Assembly (NCBI GenBank): GCA_030018605.1
Contig: JASEHP010000044.1
Coordinates: 1 to 10,172 of the forward strand
Origin: Thermodesulfovibrionales bacterium
GTDB taxonomy: Bacteria > Nitrospirota > Thermodesulfovibrionia > Thermodesulfovibrionales > UBA1546
DNA length: 10,172 nt
Reading direction: 5' to 3'
The translations under genes and the position numbers were made by a program. The notes below the pieces were generated by a model. It searched no databases. It had not been told where the DNA came from and was given only the letters and a program-made list of their open reading frames with translations. Positions 1-6,566 of the stretch are shown in pieces. Each line of letters starts with the position of its first letter. The stretch's first letter is position 1.

Positions 1-16
1 TGGCATAATGATCCAT
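1..16 (-). CDS. Possible start of a gene running off the left edge
   Basis: On the minus strand an ATG at 16-14 follows AAGGAG (19-24) by two bases, and five codons (M-D-H-Y-A) remain before the window ends. The spacing is tight for a Shine-Dalgarno. Nothing can be said about the product. It lies about 210 bases downstream of gyrB in the same direction, so it could belong to the same transcript. I saw no convincing terminator or promoter in the spacer at 17-225, only a weak 6-bp inverted repeat, GTTGAA (182-187) with TTCAAC (197-202). Confidence 0.25.
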
Positions 17-225
17 TACTCCTTAACGTCGCATATGTATCGTAACTTTTTCAATGCCTGTGCTGGTTCAAAACATTCTGCCTGGCAGAAAGAAACCCAT
101 TAACACTCAGGCTGAACGCCTATATCTACAAATAGATTTATCGCTGTTGTCCTTATGTGAAAACACAAACAGAAACCCAGTGTTGAACCACGAAATTTCA
201 ACTTATGCGCAATCCCACACAAGAA

Positions 226-2625
226 TTATATGTCTATATTCCTCGCCTCTAAGGCGTGTTTAGTTATAAATTCTTTTCTCGGTTCAACCTGATCGCCCAT
301 GAGGATGGTGAATATCTCATCCGCCTGCACTGTGTCTTCTATCTTCACCTGAAGGAGCGTTCTTTTCTCGCTATCCATAGTCGTTTCCCAGAGCTGTGTC
401 GGGTTCATCTCTCCAAGGCCCTTGTATCTCTGAATAGTCAATCCTTTTTGGGCAACGCTGGACACATAGTTCATAAGCTCTGCGCTTGAAGCAATCTCCT
501 TTATCCCTTCTTTTGTCTCTGCCTTATACGGCAGCTCCCCAAGGTCTTTTACAATGCTGTAGCTGTTTTCAAGTTCTTTGAATTCAGGGGACATAAGGAA
601 GTTCATGTCTATCAGGACTTTCTTGTTTTGCCTTTTTATCTCAACGCTGTATGCCTGATGCTCCTCATCAGGATTAATCTCGCCTGCTGAAACGTCAGGC
701 AGCGCCTTCTCGATTGTCTTTACCAGTTTTTCGAGCGCCTTTTCATTTTTTAAGGTATCTTTATTTATCCCCGCGTTTAAAATAACTTTTAAAACATCCG
801 TGTCTTTTCTCCTTCTGCCGAACCATTCCATCAGCCGCTCAAACTTGGAAAGCCTCTTTAGATGCGGAATCAGCGCCTTCCCTTTTGCTGCCTGCCCTTT
901 TATCGGAAGCGCAAGGTCGTCTGCCGCAAGCTCAAAGAGCATGTTCTGCATCTCTGTCTCGTTCTGGACATATTTCTCTGTCCTTCCTTTCTTGACCTTA
1001 AACAGGGGCGGCTGTGCAATGTAGAGATAGCCGTTTTCTATTACATGAGGCATCTGCCTGTAAAAAAATGTCAACAGGAGCGTCCTTATATGCGCTCCGT
1101 CAACATCAGCGTCTGTCATCAGGATTACCTTGTGATAGCGGATTTTTGATATGTCAAATTCCGTATCTATGCTCGTGCCGAGCGCTGTTATGAGAATCCT
1201 TATTTCTTCTGAGGCAAGCATCTTGTCAAACCTTGCCTTTTCAACATTCAGTATCTTTCCCCTTAAAGGCAATATTGCCTGAGCGCGCCTGTCGCGTCCC
1301 TGCTTGGCAGAGCCGCCTGCAGAATCGCCCTCAACAATGAAGATCTCGGATAATGCCGGGTCTTTTTCAGAGCAGTCTGCAAGTTTGCCGGGCAGTCCTG
1401 TGTCGTCAAGAATCCCCTTCCTCCTTGCAAGTTCCCGCGCCTTTCTTGCTGCCTCTCTTGCCCTGGCTGCCTGCACAGCCTTTTCTATAATCTTCTTGGC
1501 AACAGAGGGGTTTTCCTCAAAATAGGCGCCGAGTGTATCGTTGACTATGGACTCTATTATTCCTTTTACCTCGCTGTTGCCGAGCTTCATCTTTGTCTGG
1601 CCTTCAAACTGTGGGTTGGGAAGCTTAACGCTTATAACCGCTGTGAGTCCCTCTCTTATATCATCTCCGGAGAGCCCTTCCTTGCCGTTCTTCAAAAGCC
1701 CTGATGATGCAGCATAGCTGTTCACTGTCCGTGTAAGGGCCGACTTGAATCCGATGAGATGCGTTCCGCCTTCTTTTGTGTTTATATTGTTTGCAAAGGT
1801 AAAGATGTTCTCCGCATAGCCGTCATTATATTGAAGCGCTATCTCTGTTGTGATTCCGTCTTTTTCTCCTGATATATATACAGGCTTTGGATGCAGCGGC
1901 GCCTTGTTTTTATTCAGATGCTCGACAAAAGAAACAATTCCTCCTTTATAAAGGAACTCCTGTTTTTTGTCCGTGTTTTCATCCTGTATGGAGATCTTAA
2001 GCCCGCTGTTAAGAAATGCCATTTCTCTTAATCTCTGCGAAAGGACGTCATAGCTGAATTCTGTTGTTTCAAAAATCTCTCCGTCCGGTTTGAATGTGAT
2101 ATTGGTTCCTCTGCCTTTTGTCTTTCCGACAACAGCGAGCGCTCCGGCAGGCACGCCCCTGTCAAAGTGCTGCTGAAACACCTTGCCGTTCTGCTTTATC
2201 TCAACATCAAGCCATTCGGACAGGGCATTAACAACAGAGACGCCTACACCGTGCAGCCCTCCGGATATCTTGTATGCCTTTGATTCAAATTTTCCTCCGG
2301 CATGAAGTTCTGTAAGGGCTATTTCCGCTGCGGTCCTTCCCTCAGGATCTCCGGGGTGCTGGTCTGTAGGTATGCCTCTTCCGTCATCTATTACAGTGCA
2401 GCTTCCGTCGTGGTGCAGCATTACTTCTATGTCTTTGCAAAAACCCGCCAGGGATTCGTCAACGCTGTTGTCCACAACCTCGTACACAAGATGATGCAGC
2501 CCTTCCGGGCCTGTTGAGCCTATATACATCGCCGGCCTTTTTCTTACAGCGCTCAGCCCTTTTAGTATTTTGATGTCCTCTGCGCCGTAAGACTCCTGCT
2601 CATTGTTTATATCTTTTTCTTCCAT
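226..2625 (-). CDS. gyrB: DNA gyrase subunit B
   Basis: ATPase subunit of DNA gyrase; with GyrA (not in the window) it introduces negative supercoils. At 799 residues it is the long form, close to E. coli GyrB (~804) and unlike the ~640-residue form of Bacillus. The GHKL ATPase domain shows EVVDNSVDE (Glu49, the expected general base; Asn53, Mg binding), DDGRGIP (80-86), GGLHGVG (122-128) and GGTH (286-289), with QTKMKLGN (343-350) holding the transducer lysines. The TOPRIM domain shows EGDSAGG (432-438) and DADVDG (505-510). A lysine-rich insertion spans roughly 560-725, then QRYKGLGEMNP (732-742) and the C-terminal tail that contacts GyrA. The start at 2625 is supported by a strong Shine-Dalgarno. 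It follows dnaN by 95 bases with no recF between. Identification is secure. Confidence 0.98.
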   Translation of the reverse strand: MEEKDINNEQESYGAEDIKILKGLSAVRKRPAMYIGSTGPEGLHHLVYEVVDNSVDESLAGFCKDIEVMLHHDGSCTVIDDGRGIPTDQHPGDPEGRTAAEIALTELHAGGKFESKAYKISGGLHGVGVSVVNALSEWLDVEIKQNGKVFQQHFDRGVPAGALAVVGKTKGRGTNITFKPDGEIFETTEFSYDVLSQRLREMAFLNSGLKISIQDENTDKKQEFLYKGGIVSFVEHLNKNKAPLHPKPVYISGEKDGITTEIALQYNDGYAENIFTFANNINTKEGGTHLIGFKSALTRTVNSYAASSGLLKNGKEGLSGDDIREGLTAVISVKLPNPQFEGQTKMKLGNSEVKGIIESIVNDTLGAYFEENPSVAKKIIEKAVQAARAREAARKARELARRKGILDDTGLPGKLADCSEKDPALSEIFIVEGDSAGGSAKQGRDRRAQAILPLRGKILNVEKARFDKMLASEEIRILITALGTSIDTEFDISKIRYHKVILMTDADVDGAHIRTLLLTFFYRQMPHVIENGYLYIAQPPLFKVKKGRTEKYVQNETEMQNMLFELAADDLALPIKGQAAKGKALIPHLKRLSKFERLMEWFGRRRKDTDVLKVILNAGINKDTLKNEKALEKLVKTIEKALPDVSAGEINPDEEHQAYSVEIKRQNKKVLIDMNFLMSPEFKELENSYSIVKDLGELPYKAETKEGIKEIASSAELMNYVSSVAQKGLTIQRYKGLGEMNPTQLWETTMDSEKRTLLQVKIEDTVQADEIFTILMGDQVEPRKEFITKHALEARNIDI

Positions 2626-2629
2626 TTAT

Positions 2630-2638
2630 CTCCCCTCC
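2630..2638 (-). promoter_or_regulatory. Ribosome binding site of gyrB
   Basis: GGAGGGGAG on the minus strand lies four bases before the gyrB ATG. It fixes the start at 2625. Confidence 0.75.
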
Positions 2639-2645
2639 AAAAAAC

Positions 2646-2715
2646 GTAATGCATAATCCGTAATGCGTTATGAGTTTTGCCCGGCACTCATTACGTTTCA
2701 CTCTTCACGCATCAC
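2646..2715. repeat. Palindromic array of ten degenerate heptamers between dnaN and gyrB
   Basis: The dnaN-gyrB spacer can be cut into ten consecutive 7-mers without losing register. Four read forward as variants of GTAATGC (2646-2652 and 2660-2666 are identical; 2653-2659 and 2667-2673 are variants). The unit at 2674-2680 is central. The next five (2681-2715) are variants in the opposite orientation, for example TCATTAC (2688-2694) and GCATCAC (2709-2715). A perfect 10-bp inverted repeat, AAACGTAATG (2642-2651) with CATTACGTTT (2689-2698), results. As RNA it could fold into a long imperfect hairpin between the two genes. Its function is unknown. A similar array with another heptamer lies at 8161-8238. 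Confidence 0.6.
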
Positions 2716-2720
2716 GGTCT

Positions 2721-3824
2721 TTATACCCTCATCGGCATTATCACGCATTTATAACTGTCATCCTTTTCTTCCTTTAAGAGAGTAGGGCTTAACGGGTCCT
2801 GAAGCTCAAAAACAATCTTTTCTCCACTCATGGCGTTCAACGCATCTATCAAATATCGCGCGTTGAATCCGAGAGAAAGCGCTTCGCCTTTATACGCAAC
2901 CCTTACCTCATCTTTTGCCTCGCCGAGGTCCGGATTTGAAGCGGAGAGCGCAATGGCTCCATCTGCGAGATCAGCCTTAATCGCATTGCTCTTTTCCCTG
3001 CTCATTACAGAGACCCTTCTCAGGGCTTTTATAAATTCATCTTTGTCTATTATGACTTTCTTTTCATTGCCTAACGGTATCACCTGTTCATAGTTAGGGT
3101 ATGTTCCTTCTATCAGCCTTGTCAAAAACTGCACTTCGTCTATCTTAAACATTACATGGCTTTTGCCTATGACAACTGTAAGACTTTCCGTGTCCCTGTC
3201 AAGAAATCTCCTAACCTCTGCCGCCGCTTTCCGCGGGACAATCACCTTTTTCTCTTCCGTTAAGGGCGTGTTTATCTTTCTTGTTATGCTTGACAGCCTG
3301 TGCCCGTCCGTGCCCACAACAGTCATTTCGCTGCTGCCTTTTTTTGCATGAAAGAGCAGGCCGTTTAGCGTATATCTCGTATCGCTCTCTCCTGCGGCAT
3401 AAAGGCTCTTTTCTATCATTTCCACGAGGGTCTTCGTATCTATCTGCATTTCTTCTACGTTTTCCATCCCCGGCCAGGCAGGGAATTCGTCGGCTGAGAG
3501 ACAGGCAAGCCTGAATTTGCTGTGGCCTGCATTCACCTTGAGCCATTGCCCGTCTTCAGACTCTATTGTAATGTCCCCTTCCACTTCTTTGACTATCTCA
3601 AACATCTTCCGCGCCGGGATGCAGAGCTTCCCTTCTTTTTCAACTTTAACCTGAAGCGGTTCTTTTATTGCCGTCTCAAGGTCGGTGGCAACGATGTATG
3701 CCTTCTTTTCCCCGGCATCTAAAAGGAAGTGGCTCAGCACAGGCATTGTATTCCTTTTCTCCACGATATTCTGGATATTTGAAAGCTTTTCCTGCAGTTC
3801 CTCTTTTGAAACACTCAGCTTCAT
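2721..3824 (-). CDS. dnaN: DNA polymerase III beta subunit (sliding clamp)
   Basis: Ring-shaped processivity clamp that holds polymerase III on DNA and docks other replication and repair proteins. The 367 residues match the usual length of about 366, enough for three clamp folds. The N-terminus (MKLSVSKEELQEKL, then NTMPVLSHFLL at 25-35) is typical. The C-terminus ends CVIMPMRV, where Met363-Pro364-Met365-Arg366 corresponds to the MPMR end that forms part of the peptide-binding cleft. The start at 3824 follows TAAGGAGG (3829-3836). That site contains the dnaA stop codon, so translation of the two genes is probably coupled. No promoter is visible in the nine-base gap, so it is read from the dnaA promoter. 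Identification is secure. Confidence 0.98.
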   Translation of the reverse strand: MKLSVSKEELQEKLSNIQNIVEKRNTMPVLSHFLLDAGEKKAYIVATDLETAIKEPLQVKVEKEGKLCIPARKMFEIVKEVEGDITIESEDGQWLKVNAGHSKFRLACLSADEFPAWPGMENVEEMQIDTKTLVEMIEKSLYAAGESDTRYTLNGLLFHAKKGSSEMTVVGTDGHRLSSITRKINTPLTEEKKVIVPRKAAAEVRRFLDRDTESLTVVIGKSHVMFKIDEVQFLTRLIEGTYPNYEQVIPLGNEKKVIIDKDEFIKALRRVSVMSREKSNAIKADLADGAIALSASNPDLGEAKDEVRVAYKGEALSLGFNARYLIDALNAMSGEKIVFELQDPLSPTLLKEEKDDSYKCVIMPMRV

Positions 3825-3828
3825 AACC

Positions 3829-3836
3829 CCTCCTTA
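3829..3836 (-). promoter_or_regulatory. dnaN ribosome binding site overlapping the dnaA stop codon
   Basis: TAAGGAGG on the minus strand is a near-perfect Shine-Dalgarno four bases before the dnaN ATG. Its first three bases are the TAA stop of dnaA, so ribosomes ending dnaA finish on the dnaN initiation site. Confidence 0.8.
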
Positions 3837-5165
3837 AGGTTTTATTTTTCGCAACAGGGTTTCTATCATCCTGTTAAAGTTCTCGTCTTTGGCCCTTTTA
3901 TCTTCTACCTGTTTGCAGGCATATATAACAGTTGCGTGATCTTTCCCCCCCATGCTCTTGCCTATATCATTCAGCGAGCCCTCAGTAAGCTGTTTGCTCA
4001 GATACATCGCTATCTGCCTGGGCAGCGCTATCTCCTTTGTCCTTTTCCTCGCTTTTATATCCTGCATTTTTAAGCCGAAATATTCGCAGACTGTTTTCTG
4101 TATCTGCTCCGTTGTTATCGGCTTTTCTTCATCCTGGATAAAATCTTTTAAAACAGTCTTTGCCATATTCACATCTATCTGGCTTCCCGTAAGCGCGGCC
4201 TGTGCGCCGAGCCTGATTAGACAGCCTTCCAGCTCTCTGATATTTGTCCTTATTTTTTCCGCGATGAAATTAATAACATCCTCTTTCAGCCCCATTCTTT
4301 CCACCGCTGCTTTGTTATGTATTATCGCCACCCGTGTCTCGTATTCCGGCGGCTGTATATCAGCTATGAGGCCCATGCTGAAACGGGACCTGAGCCTGTC
4401 TGTTATAGTCTTTATCTCTTTGGGCGGCCTGTCGCTGGAAATGACTATCTGTTTCTGCTTCTCGTAAAGAGTGTTGACCGTATAAAACAACTCTTCCTGA
4501 GTTGCCATTTTATTTTCTATGAACTGGATGTCGTCTATCAGGAGCAGATCCACATTCCTGTATTTTTTTTTCAGCTCTTCTGTTTTTCCATGCCGCACTG
4601 CTGATACCACCTCATTCGTAAACTGCTCTGACGACACATAAAGCACGTTGAAGTCCTGCTTGCTGTCTATTACGCTGTTCCCTATTGCGCTTATAAGATG
4701 TGTTTTGCCTAAGCCTACCCCTCCGTAAATAAACAGCGGGTTGTAAACCTTTCCCGGCGTTTCCGCCACTGCCTTTGCCGCTGCCTGAGCGAACTGGTTG
4801 CTCTGACCGCTTATAAAATTTTCAAATGTGTATCTTGGGTTAAGGTATATTCCCCTGCTCGCAAGCCTCGTCTTCCTGTTCTCCAGCTTCGCTTCTATCC
4901 GCTTTATCTCTGCTGCCTCTTTCTCGGCAATCCTGTATTTCAGGGTTACGGCGTGTCCCAGCATCCCTTCCATTATTTCGTTTATCAACGCCGGATAGTA
5001 ATCCTCTATCCATTCTTTAAAAAATCTGTTCGGCACTTCTAAGGTAAGCTGCTGGTCTTTAAGCTGGACCGGCTTTATCGGCTTTATCCACAACTCAAAT
5101 ATGCTCGACCCTGTTTTTTCTTCTATCTTTGAAAGGCTTTTTTCCCAAATCTCTTGTAAAATCAT
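3834..5165 (-). CDS. dnaA: Chromosomal replication initiator protein DnaA
   Basis: AAA+ ATPase that binds DnaA boxes, melts the origin and loads the helicase. At 443 residues it is of usual length. Domain I (about 1-80) carries FELWIKPIKP (23-32). Domain II is short and charged (about 81-108, rich in Glu, Lys and Arg). Domain III starts near NPRYTFENFISG (109-120) and has Walker A GGVGLGKTH (148-156), Walker B LLLIDD (207-212), the arginine-finger region DRLRSRF (256-262) and sensor 2 NIRELEG (308-314). Domain IV ends with the DNA-binding signature GGKDHATV (406-413). ATG 5165 is preceded by AAAGG and GGGGA, a weak Shine-Dalgarno, but it gives the expected N-terminus. Two DnaA-box-like sites lie 16-35 bases upstream, which suggests autoregulation. 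The clamp gene follows after nine bases. Confidence 0.98.
   Translation of the reverse strand: MILQEIWEKSLSKIEEKTGSSIFELWIKPIKPVQLKDQQLTLEVPNRFFKEWIEDYYPALINEIMEGMLGHAVTLKYRIAEKEAAEIKRIEAKLENRKTRLASRGIYLNPRYTFENFISGQSNQFAQAAAKAVAETPGKVYNPLFIYGGVGLGKTHLISAIGNSVIDSKQDFNVLYVSSEQFTNEVVSAVRHGKTEELKKKYRNVDLLLIDDIQFIENKMATQEELFYTVNTLYEKQKQIVISSDRPPKEIKTITDRLRSRFSMGLIADIQPPEYETRVAIIHNKAAVERMGLKEDVINFIAEKIRTNIRELEGCLIRLGAQAALTGSQIDVNMAKTVLKDFIQDEEKPITTEQIQKTVCEYFGLKMQDIKARKRTKEIALPRQIAMYLSKQLTEGSLNDIGKSMGGKDHATVIYACKQVEDKRAKDENFNRMIETLLRKIKP
5084..5092 (+). promoter_or_regulatory. Consensus DnaA box inside the dnaA coding sequence
   Basis: TTATCCACA matches the classical consensus exactly. It lies within codons for Leu-Trp-Ile-Lys near the DnaA N-terminus, about 90 bases from the next box-like sites and in the same orientation. 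The codons sit in a conserved protein motif, so the match could be a coding by-product. Confidence 0.4.
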
Positions 5166-5180
5166 TCCCCAACCTTTAAG

Positions 5181-5200
5181 TTATCAACAGTTTATTAACA
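5181..5200 (+). promoter_or_regulatory. Pair of DnaA-box-like sites in the dnaA leader
   Basis: TTATCAACA (5181-5189) and TTATTAACA (5192-5200) are in the same orientation, two bases apart. They differ from TTATCCACA at one and two positions. They lie between the predicted dnaA -10 box and the dnaA start, where bound DnaA could both repress its gene and nucleate an origin complex. Confidence 0.6.
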
Positions 5201-5231
5201 GATGTTAGCAATCCCCAATGGGAGGTGCATT

Positions 5232-5261
5232 ATTATATCTCATATCTGAACCTACAAGCAA
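5232..5261 (-). promoter_or_regulatory. Predicted sigma70-type promoter of dnaA
   Basis: On the minus strand TTGCTT (5256-5261) is followed after 18 bases by a perfect TATAAT (5232-5237). Transcription would begin near 5225 and give a leader of about 60 bases carrying the two DnaA-box-like sites. The -35 is a partial match; the -10 is exact. Confidence 0.45.
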
Positions 5262-5346
5262 GAAAACTATTGGTTTTTTGTCAGTAATCCTTCCTTTGTT
5301 GTGATCGTTCTTTTTTGTTAAATAAATGATACCTTTTCCGTATATT

Positions 5347-5355
5347 TTATTAACA
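5347..5355 (+). promoter_or_regulatory. DnaA-box-like site
   Basis: TTATTAACA has the same sequence and orientation as 5192-5200 and differs from the consensus at two positions. It lies about 55 bases before the trinucleotide run. A poorer match, TTACTGACA (5397-5405), lies right next to that run. Confidence 0.45.
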
Positions 5356-5409
5356 CTAAAAACTCTTTTAAAATCCTCTGTTCCGCCTATTTATAATTAC
5401 TGACACTCT

Positions 5410-5441
5410 CTACCACTACTACTAAAAATTATATATATAAA
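5410..5441. promoter_or_regulatory. DnaA-trio-like run and DNA unwinding element
   Basis: Plus-strand triplets CTA, CCA, CTA, CTA, CTA (5410-5424) read on the other strand, 3' to 5', as GAT, GGT, GAT, GAT, GAT. The DnaA-trio described in Bacillus subtilis is a repeated 3'-GAT-5'. The run continues into a block with only A and T (5423-5441), the expected melting region. The order pyrimidine-rich spacer, trios, A/T block resembles the B. subtilis unwinding region as I remember it. Confidence 0.6.
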
Positions 5442-5454
5442 GAAGCAGTAGGGC

Positions 5455-6565
5455 TTACGGATTTTTTATTCTTTTTTCCAAAAAAGCCCTTATGAATTTA
5501 TCTATTTCTCCGTCAAGAACAGAATCCACATTTCCGCTCTCAATCGAAGTCCGATGATCCTTGACAAGCCTGTAAGGCTGAAGAACATAAGACCTAATCT
5601 GATTTCCCCATGCTATACCCTTCTTATCCCCGACTATTTCCTTCATCTTGTTTTCCTGTTCGCTGAGCGATAGATCGTAAAGGCGTGATTTAAGTATCTT
5701 CAAAGCCATAGCCTTGTTTTTATGCTGTGAGCGTTCATTCTGGCATGAAGTGACCATGCCTGAAGGAATATGGGTTATTCTTACTGCAGATGATGTCTTA
5801 TTAACATGCTGCCCGCCGGCTCCCGAAGCCCTGAATGTGTCAACCTTTATATCCTCAGGTTTTATTTCTATGTTTATGTCGTCTTCCACTTCTGGATAAA
5901 CAATAACAGCGGCAAAAGATGTATGTCGCCGTTTGTTTGCGTCGTACGGCGATATGCGGACAAGCCTTTGAACACCTGCCTCTGATCTTAGAAAACCGTA
6001 AGAATAAGGGCCGTTTACAGTAAACGTCGCGCTCTTTATGCCGGCCTCCTCTCCGGGCAGAAGGTCCACAACCTGAGTCTTAAATTTATGTTTTTCAGCC
6101 CAACGCAGATACATTCTTAACAACATCTGCGCCCAGTCCTGACTTTCGGTGCCGCCGGCGCCCGGATGTATGGAGACAATGGCGTTGTTTTTATCCAACT
6201 CGCCGGACAGCAGATGCCGCAGTTCCAGTTCTTCTATCTCGGCGCGCAGCCCTGAGATCTCCGCCTGAATCTCCTGCAGAAAAACAGCACCTTCCTCTTC
6301 GTCCAATATCTTTATGGATTCCTCAAGGTAGTCCACCTTGTCCGACAGCGCTGCAAAAGGGAAAAGGATATCTTCTATGTATGCCTTTCTTTTCTGCAGT
6401 TCATGCATCTTGCGCGGAGAATCCCACGAGGAAGAGAGGGAGAGTTCTTTATCGAGATATGCTATTTCCTGTTTAAGCTTTGGGACATCAAAGATAACCT
6501 CTAAGGGCTTCTATTTTTGCCCTTAAGGTTGAAAGTTCTTCTCTAAGCTCTGACTGCGCTAACAT
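5455..6565 (-). CDS. prfB: Peptide chain release factor 2, made by programmed +1 frameshift
   Basis: Class I release factor that reads UAA and UGA and triggers peptidyl-tRNA hydrolysis. The gene is split: ATG 6565 opens 25 codons ending ...R-G-Y-L, then an in-frame TGA (6490-6488). A +1 slip continues as D-V-P-K-L-K into a second frame that stops at 5455, giving a 369-residue protein (usual ~365). GGQ, the catalytic tripeptide, falls at 250-252 as in E. coli RF2. Residue 246, Thr in E. coli K-12, is Ala here. The codon-reading tripeptide at 205-207 is SPY instead of the usual SPF. The Shine-Dalgarno GGAGG (6570-6574) overlaps the end of lnt. A call starting at Met 6408 would miss the first 52 residues. 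Confidence 0.95.
6487..6502 (-). promoter_or_regulatory. RF2 programmed frameshift site
   Basis: AGAGGTTATCTTTGAT on the minus strand aligns codon for codon with the E. coli site AGGGGGTATCTTTGAC. It has an internal Shine-Dalgarno-like AGAGGT, a TAT spacer, the slippery CTT and the UGA. Low RF2 lets the ribosome pause and slip +1, so RF2 limits its own synthesis. The base after UGA is T here and C in E. coli. Confidence 0.92.
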
Positions 6566-6566
6566 A

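Larger units (their letters stand above)
5166..5454. other. Candidate chromosomal replication origin (oriC)
   Basis: This 289-base AT-rich spacer between prfB and dnaA has no gene. It contains three TTATNAACA nonamers on the plus strand (5181-5189, 5192-5200, 5347-5355), each one base or two from TTATCCACA. It also has a DnaA-trio-like run at 5410-5424 and an uninterrupted A/T block at 5423-5441. The position beside dnaA-dnaN-gyrB is the commonest place for a bacterial origin. Together the parts give the expected order: duplex binding sites, single-strand binding trios, unwinding element. The dnaA promoter also lies here. Confidence 0.7.

Noticed and set aside
54..263. Plus-strand 69-codon frame left of gyrB
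   Set aside because: No Shine-Dalgarno, no recognisable motif, and it runs into the 3' end of gyrB on the other strand. Likely chance.
3211..3546. 111-codon minus-strand frame inside dnaN
   Set aside because: Lies in another frame within the clear sliding-clamp gene and has an unlikely Arg/Cys-rich composition.
3952..4467. 171-codon plus-strand frame opposite dnaA
   Set aside because: Antisense shadow of the conserved AAA+ and DNA-binding regions of dnaA; no start signal.
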